Positions 54,814-64,000 of a stretch of DNA of 64,000 nt are shown one piece after another (positions within the stretch are counted from its first letter, which is position 1; the number at the start of each line of letters is the position of its first letter). The notes below the pieces were generated by a model. That model was given only the letters and a program-made list of their open reading frames with translations, searched no databases and had not been told where the DNA came from. Source of the DNA: Agarophyton chilense (taxonomy: Eukaryota; Rhodophyta; Florideophyceae; Gracilariales; Gracilariaceae); the NCBI GenBank assembly GCA_030374765.1, contig JARGXX010000006.1:434001-498000 (forward strand), in the 5' to 3' direction. Made by a program: the position numbers and the translations under genes.

Positions 54814-55215
54814 CTAAGCCGAAATGTTGGTCTGAATTCCTGTGTCGCTAAGACCAGATGTTACACTTAAAAAAGATGCGTTTCGCCGATTAAAGTGCTT
54901 ACAGTGATTGATCTTTTCTTTGTATACGGCATCCGTCAGCGTCATGCGGTATGCTACGAGAATAATCTTGGTAGCTACATCAATTTCGATGTTGTCGAAG
55001 TCATTTTCGATGAGAGCATCGTCCAACATCTTGGGTGGCCAAAAGTCGGTGGTGCCACTGTCGGTTGAGATCAGGTGATGAAAAGTGGAAAAGGGCCTGA
55101 ACCAGTGGAAGCATGATGGTGCTCTATTGCCATTTGGGTCTTCAAAACATGTTAATGTATAGTAGCCACTGATTAAATTTTCTAAAGAAAATCGTTCAAA
55201 CACGAACATGAGCAC
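54814..55215 (-). CDS. Hypothetical ORF just outside the MULE
   Basis: A 134-codon frame ('PNGNRAPSCFHWFRPFSTFH', 'NIEIDVATKIILVAYRMTL') ends 40 bp from the left target duplication of the MULE. It may be part of a gene interrupted by the insertion, though nothing equivalent was seen on the far side. No domain recognised. Confidence 0.3.
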   Translation of the reverse strand: MLMFVFERFSLENLISGYYTLTCFEDPNGNRAPSCFHWFRPFSTFHHLISTDSGTTDFWPPKMLDDALIENDFDNIEIDVATKIILVAYRMTLTDAVYKEKINHCKHFNRRNASFLSVTSGLSDTGIQTNISA

Positions 55216-55248
55216 TCTTGTTAAGAACGGCCCTCAGTACCGGAACAC

Positions 55249-55255
55249 GCATGAC
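55249..55255. repeat. Putative target-site duplication, left (GCATGAC)
   Basis: Directly outside the left inverted terminus; differs by one base from GCATTAC at 62919-62925. Confidence 0.55.
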
Positions 55256-55490
55256 GGGCAAGTGCTAAATCGACAGGACGTCTCCGGCGTCGCAAAAGTG
55301 ACCAACCAGCCTAGGCTCACACCTTGGTCTCCACCACCATTGAACCAGGAGGCCGATTCTCCATCTGCCAATGGATGTATATAATTTTAAAATTTCGGCC
55401 AATAAAAATAGTAGGCTCAGACATCGTTGCTATTCTGCCCAATGTTTCGAGTCCAAGTCATTCCCATTGTCAGTCATCATCGTCAATTAA
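55256..55490 (+). repeat. MULE left terminal inverted repeat
   Basis: Matches the reverse complement of 62684-62918, for example AAAAGTGACCAACCAG, CACCACCATTG-ACCAGGAGG and ATTTCGGCCAATAAAAA in both. Scattered substitutions indicate age. Confidence 0.9.
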
Positions 55491-56525
55491 AAAAATTGGC
55501 GCGATTTTTAACCGCAACACCTGCTGCTTATGTTTTGTTAGTGAACACCGCTGCCATTTTCGTGGCGCGCACTACCTAAACCCCAGTGTGCATGCCAATA
55601 CCGATGCAAACCGCACCGCAGGCAGCCTGGAACACTTCAACCACTACGCTGCGGTGCTGCTGTGGCTACCGTCTCGTCGGCCTGACCGTCATAGAGCAAA
55701 ACCTCGCCGTCAACAATGCTTGCAAAAGCTTCTCTTGGGGATTCGTTGGTCTCACACACGAACGGAAATGTGCTCCTATGGGTGAGTCAGGGATGATACA
55801 GGTTGGAGGGGGAACCGGAAGGTGATGCTAAAAATGGTGTAGAAGCATTTTGGTTAAGGCATCGTCGGTCATCAAAGCTCGAAGAATGGGCCACTTGGGC
55901 ACCGAAGGTGCTGCATTTGCACTTTGTGACACACACATCTTTATTTATGTACCACCTTGATCTAATCTTATTTCTCACTCCAGCAAGCTTTCGTTTCCTT
56001 TCTTTTGTGTACAGCATCGCATTCACTTAACCTTCGTGCTTGGTTGTGCGTCCGCAGCACATCAGCCGTCAAAAGCCACCAAAATTGTCTTTTTGTATGA
56101 ATCATGCGCTATAAGCTGGGGAGAGCCGCTAGAAACGCACGACGAGAGTTGGTTTCATCTCAAATATCCCTCCGTAAAGGCTCAATACTTCGACCTGGGT
56201 TCCGTTTTTGTACACAGTGCTACAAAGATAGCGATAGCTACTTGGGTTTGATTCCCAAACTAATCGCAACAAAATTGCACATGTGCCGAATGCTGGCGTG
56301 CGTTTCATAACGAGATTCATGAGAAGTCTGGATAGCGCCTATGTTTTTGCTAGAAAAGCGGTGGATCAAGATTATATCAGAGACTTCATAGTGCTAAAGT
56401 GAGCCAGTGGCTACACGGCTAAATACTAGTGTTCGTGAATTGGTCAGTAGGCTGTTCAGTTAGCCAAGTTCGTTGTATTCCAATTTGTTCCACACAATTC
56501 AACAACGGAAACATTTAATTTTCTT
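55491..56525. other. Left internal region of the MULE, no gene recognised
   Basis: Short frames on both strands, none with a family resemblance. Sequence between the left terminus and the plus-strand ORF, so probably its promoter region. Confidence 0.4.
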
Positions 56526-57155
56526 GTGTTTGTGGAGGTCAAAATGGCCAAGGCTGGGCCCTCGAGCACAGTGGACTTAGTCTCTAGTTCGGTATCGGCC
56601 TCTTCGCAATTTGACAATCCTTCCGATGAATCTATGCATCAGTTTCATCCTATCGTCTCGCCATTCCCGAAAAACTCGCCGTCCTCATCCCCACCCGCCA
56701 GTAATAATCTTTTCGTCTTGGTCGACAAATTGCCAAAGGGGGGTTGAAACATTGATCCTACTATCAAGCTCAAGCATCGAAAGTACTTTTGCCTATTGGG
56801 TGTAACTAGGCTACCACTGGGAGCCGATCTCGACCTTAGACAAGAGAAGCTTTCTTTCAAATGGTCGTGGCCACACCAAATCATTGGCGGCCGTCTTGAG
56901 TTTCAAGAATATAAAACCAGTCTCACCAATACCTTTATCATCGATTCTCAAACCAAGCTTGATGTTAAGGCTACTTTTGACATCAACCGCCCAAAAACCG
57001 TGTTCTCAATCAACGTTCGTTCGTTTCTTGGAATTCTTCAACATGATAGACCACCCGCTGGTCTAACTATTGGACAGAAAGTCCCGGTTGAAAAACGGCT
57101 GCAGATTGAATTTCAAGGCCGTCTAAATGTTCCGGAGGCTGGAACATCCAACTAA
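56526..57155 (+). pseudogene. Unidentified plus-strand ORF inside the MULE
   Basis: Frames covering 56526-57155 read as a Ser/Pro-rich N-terminus ('FPKNSPSSSPPASNN'), an in-frame TGA at 56746, and, after a shift near 56790, an alternating hydrophobic-polar region: 'LGADLDLRQEKLSFKWSW', 'RLEFQEYKTSLTNTFIID', 'LDVKATFDINRPKTVFSINV', 'VEKRLQIEFQGRL'. The short regular beta-strand pattern suggests a beta-barrel or sandwich. It is not a transposase motif, so it is either a second gene of the element or a captured host gene fragment. I cannot name the family. Confidence 0.45.
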
Positions 57156-57263
57156 ACTGTATCTGCTGTAAATAATGACAGCTTTAGTGACGAAACGTTG
57201 TCCAAAAATTCATCGCTTTGTTTTTAGTACGAAGATCCGTACATAAAAGAATCAAATCAAGAC

Positions 57264-57530
57264 TCACCGACGATCAATATTTTCTATAGTATCAAATGCC
57301 ATCTGCTGCACTGCTTTGATTGCTTGACTGGATAGCTGTGATTGAAAATCATCAGCAAACCCTTGTGATGATTTCAGCCCATCTCCATTTGCGTCCATCT
57401 CGACGCGTTGTATCTCCTTGTTGCAAACTTTTCTCTTCTTTTCCTTTAATCGTTCCATAAGGCCTTTTTCCATTTTGGTGATCTTCACTTTGGACGGATT
57501 CAGAAGCAGTAGAGTTAGTGTAGTGTGCAT
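57264..57530 (-). CDS. Small Lys-rich ORF inside the MULE
   Basis: An 89-codon frame with a basic, helical middle ('MEKGLMERLKEKKRKVCNKE') and a second helix ('LSSQAIKAVQQMAFDTIENI'). No domain recognised. It has the orientation of the transposase and may be the 3' end of that gene in a shifted frame. Confidence 0.3.
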   Translation of the reverse strand: MHTTLTLLLLNPSKVKITKMEKGLMERLKEKKRKVCNKEIQRVEMDANGDGLKSSQGFADDFQSQLSSQAIKAVQQMAFDTIENIDRR

Positions 57531-58210
57531 ACATTATTTATCCGTTTAGTGAAATCTCTCGTTATTCTTATATCCAGTGCCGACAACTGTTGGAAAATCA
57601 TCAAGCATTTTTTTTGTCACCATAATTCCTTCATTTAGTCTCCATTTCGATTCCTTCAGCAGTTCGCCAAACTCTTCGACAGCAACAAATCCCATCCCAT
57701 TGACAAGTCAATATGGTTGATTAAACTGGGGTTTGTTATCGGACCATTTCGCATGCGTTCTAACTTCTTGCTCTTTAGGTTCATGGAGAAACAGATCAAC
57801 GTTTATGCCTGTATGATGCGAATTACTGGAAAAAATCCGTTTTCTTTTGCAACGAATACATATGAATAACACCGCACATGTTACTCACATTGCAGATGTT
57901 ATTAAACGAATAGAACTCACGGTTGGACCTCCAATATGGGTCGAAGATGGATTCGATTTCAATGTGTTCGTCCAAGACCTCTTTCCATCTAGGCTCAGTG
58001 AGGACGTAGCCATTACATGAAAACGCACACCTCACAATGTATCGACAGGGAAATCAGAGTGATTCCATATTTTTACAATCGCATCGAACTACTAGCTCGT
58101 TATCTCCTCCATTTTCGCTCTCCACTCCTGACGTGCAAATAAAACTCGTGCTTTCGGATGAAATAAAAGCTCCAAAATAGCTCAAAACACGCAACGACGC
58201 CTGTTCTTTT

Positions 58211-60720
58211 TTATTCTTGCAAAAGCAGCTCAGGGCAGTGCATGTTTTTCATGTTCGTGACGAATGCACGCCAAACAGAAAAGTTCCTCGATGATGCTAT
58301 ACTTATTTCTATAAAAATTTTCAATGAGGAGCCGGTGAATTCTGCAATAAGTTCATCGAGAATCTCGGGTGGGACAGGCAACATGCCATTCCGTATAGAA
58401 CGATATCTGGAACTTGGAGGGCACATGGAGTGTATGCGCGATTATTTGCACTCTTCAGCAAGTCTGCGAGTCCACAATTGCAGTTGTCTTGGAATGACAG
58501 AGGAAGGGGTTTTTTTAGATAGCACATAGGCGCGATTTCCGGAATTGGAAGATTCGATATATCCGGTTCCTTGGAAGAGGTTTGGTCTTGGAACTGCGAT
58601 GATTCAAAAACATTCAATAACCATTTGTGGTGTGTGCACATAAGTATATGTAAGTCACATAGGTAGTTTGTTTGTGAAGGACTTCAAGTACCTTTCCTAG
58701 AAGTCATGGCGCCACCGTATGAATATGGCCAGTGACTTAGACATACGAATATTGAAGAGATCTCCGTACATATTCTCCCACCAACTACTTCGTCCGATCT
58801 GGGCACACCATGTAGTAACATTTTTGATTTAGTTTTGATTCACATGCCAATCGTCAAGAAAAATAAACTACTTCTCAAATACTTTATCTGTAGCTGCTAT
58901 ACAAGATGTTCTTTGTTCCATTGTAATAATGGCCGGTGATATCGAAATCATGGACTTCCACTGCTTTAGGACATCTATGAAGTCAGATTCCGCTCCACCA
59001 CTGATAAACCTCATAAATAAAGGAAGGGCGAACCATTCATTTGACCTTCCATTAATTGTTATAAGCGTAAATCCATAACGATTTGCTACTGCTCTTCAAT
59101 CAATAAAAACACCAGAGACAACTCCGGACAACTTGTAGTCGTCAATCCATTGAGCCAAAGCCCAGCATGCCGATATTATTCGTCCTTCACCGTCGTGAGT
59201 AATGTAGTACCTATTTTTGACTTTTTTCTAGTGTAACATGACGTGCTTCTTGAAAAGCTTAGTGCATTCAAGATATTTTGGGTTACTTATTCCACGTCCA
59301 TACCCCAAGATCCTTTGGGCAGATGTTGGGTTTATGAAAATTCCATATCTATCTTGCAAATACCTTACGGTATCTGGGAGAGAGAAAAGTTGCTTACTTT
59401 TCATGTGCAAGGCTTCCCTACGCATCTTCGGAGGCAAATGGCGAATTAAGGGTCTGGTTGTCAGAGGTGGGTTATTGGGTCTTGCGTCTCGGAAGTCTCC
59501 GACATATGACTTTCCCTCGCCCAACTTTTCGGGAGTTAGTGCTTTGATTGTTAGGGAAAAGCCACAAGCCTCCATTTCTTCTTTCATGTTACTCTTCAGT
59601 ATACTTTTCTTCAGAACACTTTTATCTTCAGCCATCCCAGTGTCTTTCGACGTCTTCCTGTCCAAGAAATATAAAAGTTCCACACTTTAGGCTGTATCCC
59701 ATGGTATCTGGAATAAACCTGACTTCCCTTATCACGTCCTGGCCAGGTGATTCAAGCGGTAAGCTTCCAAAGTACGTTATGACAGTTACGTTAAAGAAAT
59801 TATCAACTTCGCCCTCGTCTGGTAGTATATCTCTCTCATAACTTTGTGTTCCAAGTAAAATTTTTTCCTTGACCTCGCTACCTAACTACCATTCGTATAC
59901 TCCAAGTCTATCGGAATTTGGATGAGCTCGATAGGCAGTTCTTTTTCGTCGTCAGGAAACCAAAACTTATCGATTATTTTGGCATATGTTTCGTAGTTAA
60001 CATCTCCTTCGTACTTTCCGTTTTTCTCCTTGTCCGATAGAACGCATTTCATAGTTTGCATCTCAAGATAGTTGAACGGCAGATCGGGTTTTGAACAAAT
60101 TTCCATGGCAGTCATATTTCCACCAGCCATGATTCCATAAATATAGAACAATCACATGAAGCGGTTGGTACGTCGGTGAGGTTTTTTCCTACTACACTTT
60201 TGACGTCACCGATGTCACCCCGTGAAATCAGCCGTGAACCAGCTATCCTGACTACGTTGCAAGGCATTTTGTTCGTCCAAAGTTGAACCACCTGCCCATG
60301 AAGGTGGGATTACTGGGATTGTACTATCAATCGGCGCAAAAGTTGGTTTCTAAAGCTCCACTAAATTGTCTGGAAAAGAAGAAGTATTACTGCAGCGAGA
60401 AACATGAAGGAGAAATTTACGGTAGAACGCCTGGTAACGTGGGTTTCTGAAACAATAGGACTTTTGGATGCCGTAGTACAGCATCTGAAATGAGTTGTAG
60501 TTTTGTAGACTCATATTCTCGAAGAAATCATTTGCTATAAAGTAAGTTCCAGAACTCTTCTGTCTTCATGGGATCTGCTTTCTGCCATTTTAGTAATTTT
60601 TTCTCCATGGAGACTTTCAGATATTGACAACGGTTTCGCAAATCTGCTTCACTGAACTTGAATACTTCATGTGAATGACTGCAGTTGAGTGAATCTGTCC
60701 AGTTCTATTTGAGATTGTTT
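58211..60720 (-). pseudogene. MULE transposase, broken
   Basis: A DDE transposase of Mutator type. Coding-like blocks from high to low coordinates: 'SEADLRNRCQYLKVSMEKKL' and 'NYNSFQMLYYGIQKSYCF' (60690-60420); 'ICSKPDLPFNYLEMQTMKC' (60151-59882); 'VTVITYFGSLPLESPGQDVI' (59880-59690); 'PDTVRYLQDRYGIFINPTSA' (59683-59228), a possible helix-turn-helix; then the catalytic domain, 'SGVVSGVFID-stop-RAVANRYGFTL' with 'ITINGRS' (59125-59035), 'MISISPAIITMEQ' (near 58930) and 'FIFLDDWHVNQN' (near 58845). The first Asp, the 'NRYG.xLITING' strand and the W-H of the late helix are in MULE order; the Asp expected after 'IIT' is Met. Stops and at least four shifts break it. The C-terminal part extends to 58211 ('ELIAEFTGSSLKIFIEISIA'). 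Confidence 0.75.
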
Positions 60721-61103
60721 AATTATATCATCAGGTTAGGATGACAAGAGTTCGCGTACTTACTTCGTCACAAGCATCGTGGAAGAGAATTGATGAGGCG
60801 ACACAAACCGTTTTTAGGTAACTGCTCGTATCGAAAGTAGTGCATAGTATACATGAATCCATCGGAGCGTGCGATTAAATCCATAAACCCAAGAAAATTA
60901 GAAATATCTCCACACAAAATCCTTTTCCATCAGAGCTGGAATTTTCTTTTAGAACAGCCATAGAATTCGGTTCAAACAGACTCCTATTCTTTTTTTCGAC
61001 TCTTTGTGCCACCATTGTCTCATTGTTACCAACAGGAGCTTCTATTAGGACACCAAAAATTCGGAAAGCAGCCTGATTGCTATCATAGAATCTAATTCTT
61101 CGT
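60721..61103. other. MULE internal sequence without clear coding
   Basis: Probably the N-terminal part of the transposase gene, but too broken to read. Confidence 0.35.
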
Positions 61104-61382
61104 TTAGATGCACGGGAACGGCAAAAATAATCGTTCGTGTTTAGAGGACAATCTTTTTTCCAAGGTAGTTACAGGTCCCTGCTTCTTTGTTGAAATACGG
61201 AGACGGAAAAAAGAATTGTTAATGTTTAGATGAAACGCTTTCTTTTCAAAAGTCGTGACAGGAGCCTGCTTCTTTGCTGAAGGTGAAATGGTCCGGATAG
61301 TCCCAACTTCTTTGCCCATGAAAGGTGTACTGGCAAGCTTGGCGTTTCCCAAGAGATTGGAAAATTGTCTGCGGTTATCCAT
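61104..61382 (-). CDS. ORF with an 84-bp internal repeat in the MULE
   Basis: A 93-codon frame containing two 28-residue repeats: 'AKKQAPVTTFEKKAFHLN' and 'TKKQGPVTTLEKRLSSKH'. The DNA units start at about 61139 and 61223. Basic and probably unstructured; it may be the N-terminus of the transposase gene. Confidence 0.4.
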   Translation of the reverse strand: MDNRRQFSNLLGNAKLASTPFMGKEVGTIRTISPSAKKQAPVTTFEKKAFHLNINNSFFRLRISTKKQGPVTTLEKRLSSKHERLFLPFPCI

Positions 61383-62683
61383 GCTGAAGCTTCTCTTCAG
61401 TAAAGATGGCTCTTTTTCATTCGACTGTTTTCACCAGAAAGATGTCAAAAATAATCTTGACGAACGCCCAACCGACATTTACATACCATAGTCTCACTCA
61501 CTTTTTCAGTCCTAAAGATAACGCATGCCAGTATAAATTGCAAAATACAAGTCCTTATCGCAATCCATCTGTAAAAAATAAAAAGCACTAAATTCATGTC
61601 AGACTTTCTAAGCTTCTTTAGCGAAAAACCTGTATCTTTTGCTAGCTTTGTAGACTGTCTTATAACAAAAAACCACAACAATACCCATCTGACTGTTTTT
61701 ATAGTTTAGAACATTCACCATATTGTTTTTTCGATAAAATAGCATTAGTTTTTCCATGGAGAACACTGACGATGCATGCTTTCTTGAGATGTTTCAGAAT
61801 TTTATACGCAAATTTTCATCTGTAGCTGTCTACGAAATAAACTATAGGATTCTCTTTCAAACCTAATTCAAATTGAATATAGCATTTTCCGGTCAATAGT
61901 CTCAATAAAACTTCAATCAAGATATTAGGGACGAAAAAATGTCTGTTCTTCTTTTAGCTCTAGTTTTTATTCATCGTAAATGTTTTTTTCAGATTCAAAG
62001 AAAACGAATTTCGTTGTGACGTTTCTTTCTTAATCCAATTTACGTAAGAAGCCAAAGAGACCCCTGTACCACAGGTGCAGTAACACGCACTCATAAGTGG
62101 TATCATGTCGATAAGAGCTGCGATTATGAGATCAAGCTAGAAATACACTCCTGGCTTCGATCTGTGAAAAAACGACCTTGTAGTGCTCTCACTCTCTCCA
62201 GCTTCTGCAACATTGTAGAACTGCCGTTTCAATGCATGAAAATGCTTTTTGTTTCTTGTCAGCTTTATATTTTCGAGTAGCTCTAGCCCTTCGTTTACGT
62301 CTCGGTATATATCAGACGTCTTCGTGTTAAGATTGTCTTTAAGCAATTTTCGCAGTTCAAAATGGATAGATTTTGTAGTAAATAAGAGTGAAGCGTTTTT
62401 GTCAGCATTAGAGTTTTTTGGAAATAAACGAAATAGAAGTACAAAAACAACTTACAGTTTACTGCATTCATTTATAGTCCAAAACTGTAGTATCTGAAGA
62501 GCAAAAAATAGTAAAGACGCTGATGTTGGCGCTGTACTGAAAGGAGAACGTGCGACGAGAGAACATTCTGGCAATCGGATAGATACGACGGGAGATTGTG
62601 CGACAGGAGATCGCTCTGGGGACCGGGTTTTAATGATTGTCACGTTCTGACGACGTCGATTGTCACTCTTTGAAGACGATAGG
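61383..62683. other. Right internal region of the MULE
   Basis: No confident gene. A 70-codon helical frame lies at 62137-62346 on the minus strand ('VNEGLELLENIKLTRNKKHF'). At 62540-62640 two similar units (GTGCGACGAGAGAACATTCTGG and GTGCGACAGGAGATCGCTCTGG, about 50 bp apart) form a subterminal repeat, a possible transposase-binding region. Confidence 0.4.
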
Positions 62684-62918
62684 TGGACGATAATGACTGA
62701 GAATTGGGATGACTTGGACTGGAACCATTGGGCAGAGAAGAAACGATGTTTGAGCCTACTGTTTTTATTGGCCGAAATTCTAAAAATACGATATAGCGAT
62801 TGGCATAGTGAGAATCGTCCTCCTGGTGCAATGGTGGTGTGGACCAATGTCTGAGCCTAGGCCTCTGGTTGGTCACTTTTTCGACGCCGGCGACGTCGTG
62901 TCGATTCGACACTTGCCC
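62684..62918 (-). repeat. MULE right terminal inverted repeat
   Basis: Reverse complement of the left terminus at 55256-55490, ending CACTTGCCC at the outside. Confidence 0.9.
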
Positions 62919-62925
62919 GCATTAC
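62919..62925. repeat. Putative target-site duplication, right (GCATTAC)
   Basis: Six of seven bases equal GCATGAC at 55249-55255. Confidence 0.55.
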
Positions 62926-63730
62926 GGACAAACTTGTTCCTTTTTCGCCAGTGCTGAATTTCAAATTTCGAACTGAATAAACTATAAGTGGCACAGCTGA
63001 ATCTGCAAATTTTGCAGTGCAACCGATACCGTAGACTTTTATGTCGATGTTATCAGCTGAAATAAGATCCGCAACATGCCAAACGTTCTTTATTCGATCT
63101 TTTGATTTGCCTGACTTGTTTTTTTTCTTTAGTAGTGCCTTTTATTAGTAGACCTATGTGCGGTAGTATACCAAGTTGCGGTGAAAAAGACTTCCTTTCG
63201 ATTTCTCGGTGGTTTACTCCACAGTAAAGTGGGCTACTTATACTAGACCGTGCGTTTCTGTCACGCAGGGAGCACTCCCCGTGAGGCTCACGCGTGCTCG
63301 TGACCGAAATGTGGAAGAAGCGATGCTGATATAGAGTATTACACTAGCCTACGCATTTGCTACTGTACGAGAGAGAACACCGATGCGGTTCCGTCGGATC
63401 CGTACAGGAAGGTAGAGAAACATTGGGAGCCTGGAAGGCTGGTGTTGCATGTATTGCTTCAAAGTGTCCTTTTTCCAGCAGAATTTGGGGTTTTTGTAGA
63501 GCCCTTGCAAGTCATAACATCGCCACTTCTGGGTGTATGTGGTAATTATCAAATAGTGGAGTGGATGTGGCGAACTACGCGAGTTATTCGTGGTAATGAT
63601 GAGGTTCGATGCCTCGGTTTACTTAGAGGCAGGGTTATCGCTGGTTTAAGTACCGCGACAGAGTCTCCTGGTTGGGACACAACCATATCTAGACACACCT
63701 ACTATCGTTCTAACTACTTACGTGTCCGAG
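62926..63730. other. Right flank, no gene recognised
   Basis: A 145-codon plus-strand frame (63442-63876; 'IVEWMWRTTRVIRGNDEVRC') spans the end of this stretch. It has a Trp/Arg-rich core faintly like a retroelement integrase tail but too weak to assign. 63240-63310 contains several imperfect GCGTG/CACGC inverted motifs. Confidence 0.35.
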
Positions 63731-63758
63731 GTGACGGAACCTCGTTGGGTTCCGTCAC
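63731..63758. other. Perfect 11-bp hairpin
   Basis: GTGACGGAACC (63731-63741) and GGTTCCGTCAC (63748-63758) are exact inverted repeats around a 6-base loop (TCGTTG). It lies inside the 63442-63876 frame; role unknown. Confidence 0.65.
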
Positions 63759-64000
63759 ATACAACTTTTACGTACGGTCTACACTATGGAGTCTGTTTAC
63801 CGAGACGTTTGTGCTGACACAGAGCGTAACTGCAGCTCGGGCGTGTCCGCGATCTCTATTTTGGCAGTTGAACTGACAGCAATACAGACTTTTAAGTGTT
63901 CGTTAGGCACGCGTGCTAAGAACGGACACACAAGATTCTTGGCAACCATAGCTGGCTAGCAAGTTAGTGAAAAAAAATAACTCGCGGCGCTCGATCCAAT
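63759..64000. other. Window end, nothing recognised
   Basis: Short unassigned sequence to the right edge. Confidence 0.4.

Larger units (their letters stand above)
55256..62918. mobile_element. Mutator-like DNA transposon (MULE), 7663 bp
   Basis: Two inverted termini of about 235 bp, both beginning GGGCAAGTG at the outside, enclose a minus-strand MULE-type transposase remnant and a plus-strand ORF. Long inverted termini are typical of Mutator-like elements. The flanking 7-bp near-duplication is slightly shorter than the 8-11 bp usual for the group. All coding sequence inside is broken, so this copy is inactive. Confidence 0.8.

Noticed and set aside
63442..63876. Possible BEL/Pao integrase tail ('RTTRVIRGNDEVRC')
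   Set aside because: The resemblance is a few residues long, no polymerase or protease motif is near, and the frame contains an unrelated hairpin.
1..64000. tRNA, rRNA, bacterial operons and riboswitches
   Set aside because: No TTCGA-type T-arm with a foldable cloverleaf, no rRNA signature and no ribosome-binding-site-spaced gene series was found; the content is eukaryotic.

Overview
The window is nuclear DNA of a eukaryote, most likely a red alga of the Chondrus crispus type. The main evidence is its one intact host gene, an intronless GC-rich NADPH oxidase (8861-11473). It carries an extra cluster of membrane segments between the two halves of its NADPH-binding domain and has no EF-hands, an arrangement I recall for red-algal respiratory-burst oxidases. 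No rRNA, tRNA, CRISPR or bacterial-style operon is visible. The organism name is an inference; no database search was possible.

Almost everything else is mobile DNA in various stages of decay. 1-4104: a Ty3/gypsy gag (minus strand, running off the left edge), then a fragment of a second gypsy family ending in a complete 634-bp LTR. 4105-6489: a 5'-truncated Ty1/copia element with its 3' LTR. 6490-8860: a decayed retroelement tail with coding repeats, then unassigned sequence. 8861-11473: the oxidase. 12617-14900: the 5' half of another copia element with a half-tRNA-type primer site. 16781-25500: a full-length but inactive Ty3/gypsy element (minus strand) with two 634-bp LTRs and a 5-bp target duplication. 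25501-28500: a gag-like acidic ORF and other remnants.

31.6-51.3 kb is the most unusual part. Two related DNA-transposon remnants (A, about 32.8-38.2 kb; B, about 44.4-50.6 kb) each have a transposase-like gene on the minus strand, resembling the Plavaka group of the CACTA/EnSpm superfamily, facing a plus-strand partner gene ('gene X'). Immediately 5' of gene X lies a fragment of a host housekeeping gene: the largest RNA polymerase II subunit next to A, and a TsaD/Qri7-type tRNA threonylcarbamoyl transferase next to B. The second fragment sits between two inverted arms of about 575 bp. Between A and B a further minus-strand gene ('gene D', 39.9-43.3 kb) starts with the same N-terminal block as the B arm and ends in a dioxygenase-like beta-helix domain. 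This looks like a gene-capturing transposon family.

55256-62918 is a Mutator-like element (MULE) with inverted termini of about 235 bp, a near-perfect 7-bp target duplication, a broken MULE-type transposase on the minus strand and an unidentified plus-strand gene. The flanks (51.3-55.2 and 62.9-64 kb) contain only unassigned decayed ORFs and a hairpin.

Many long frames here begin at TTG or GTG, not ATG, so starts were checked where they matter. Frames with internal stops or shifts are called pseudogenes.
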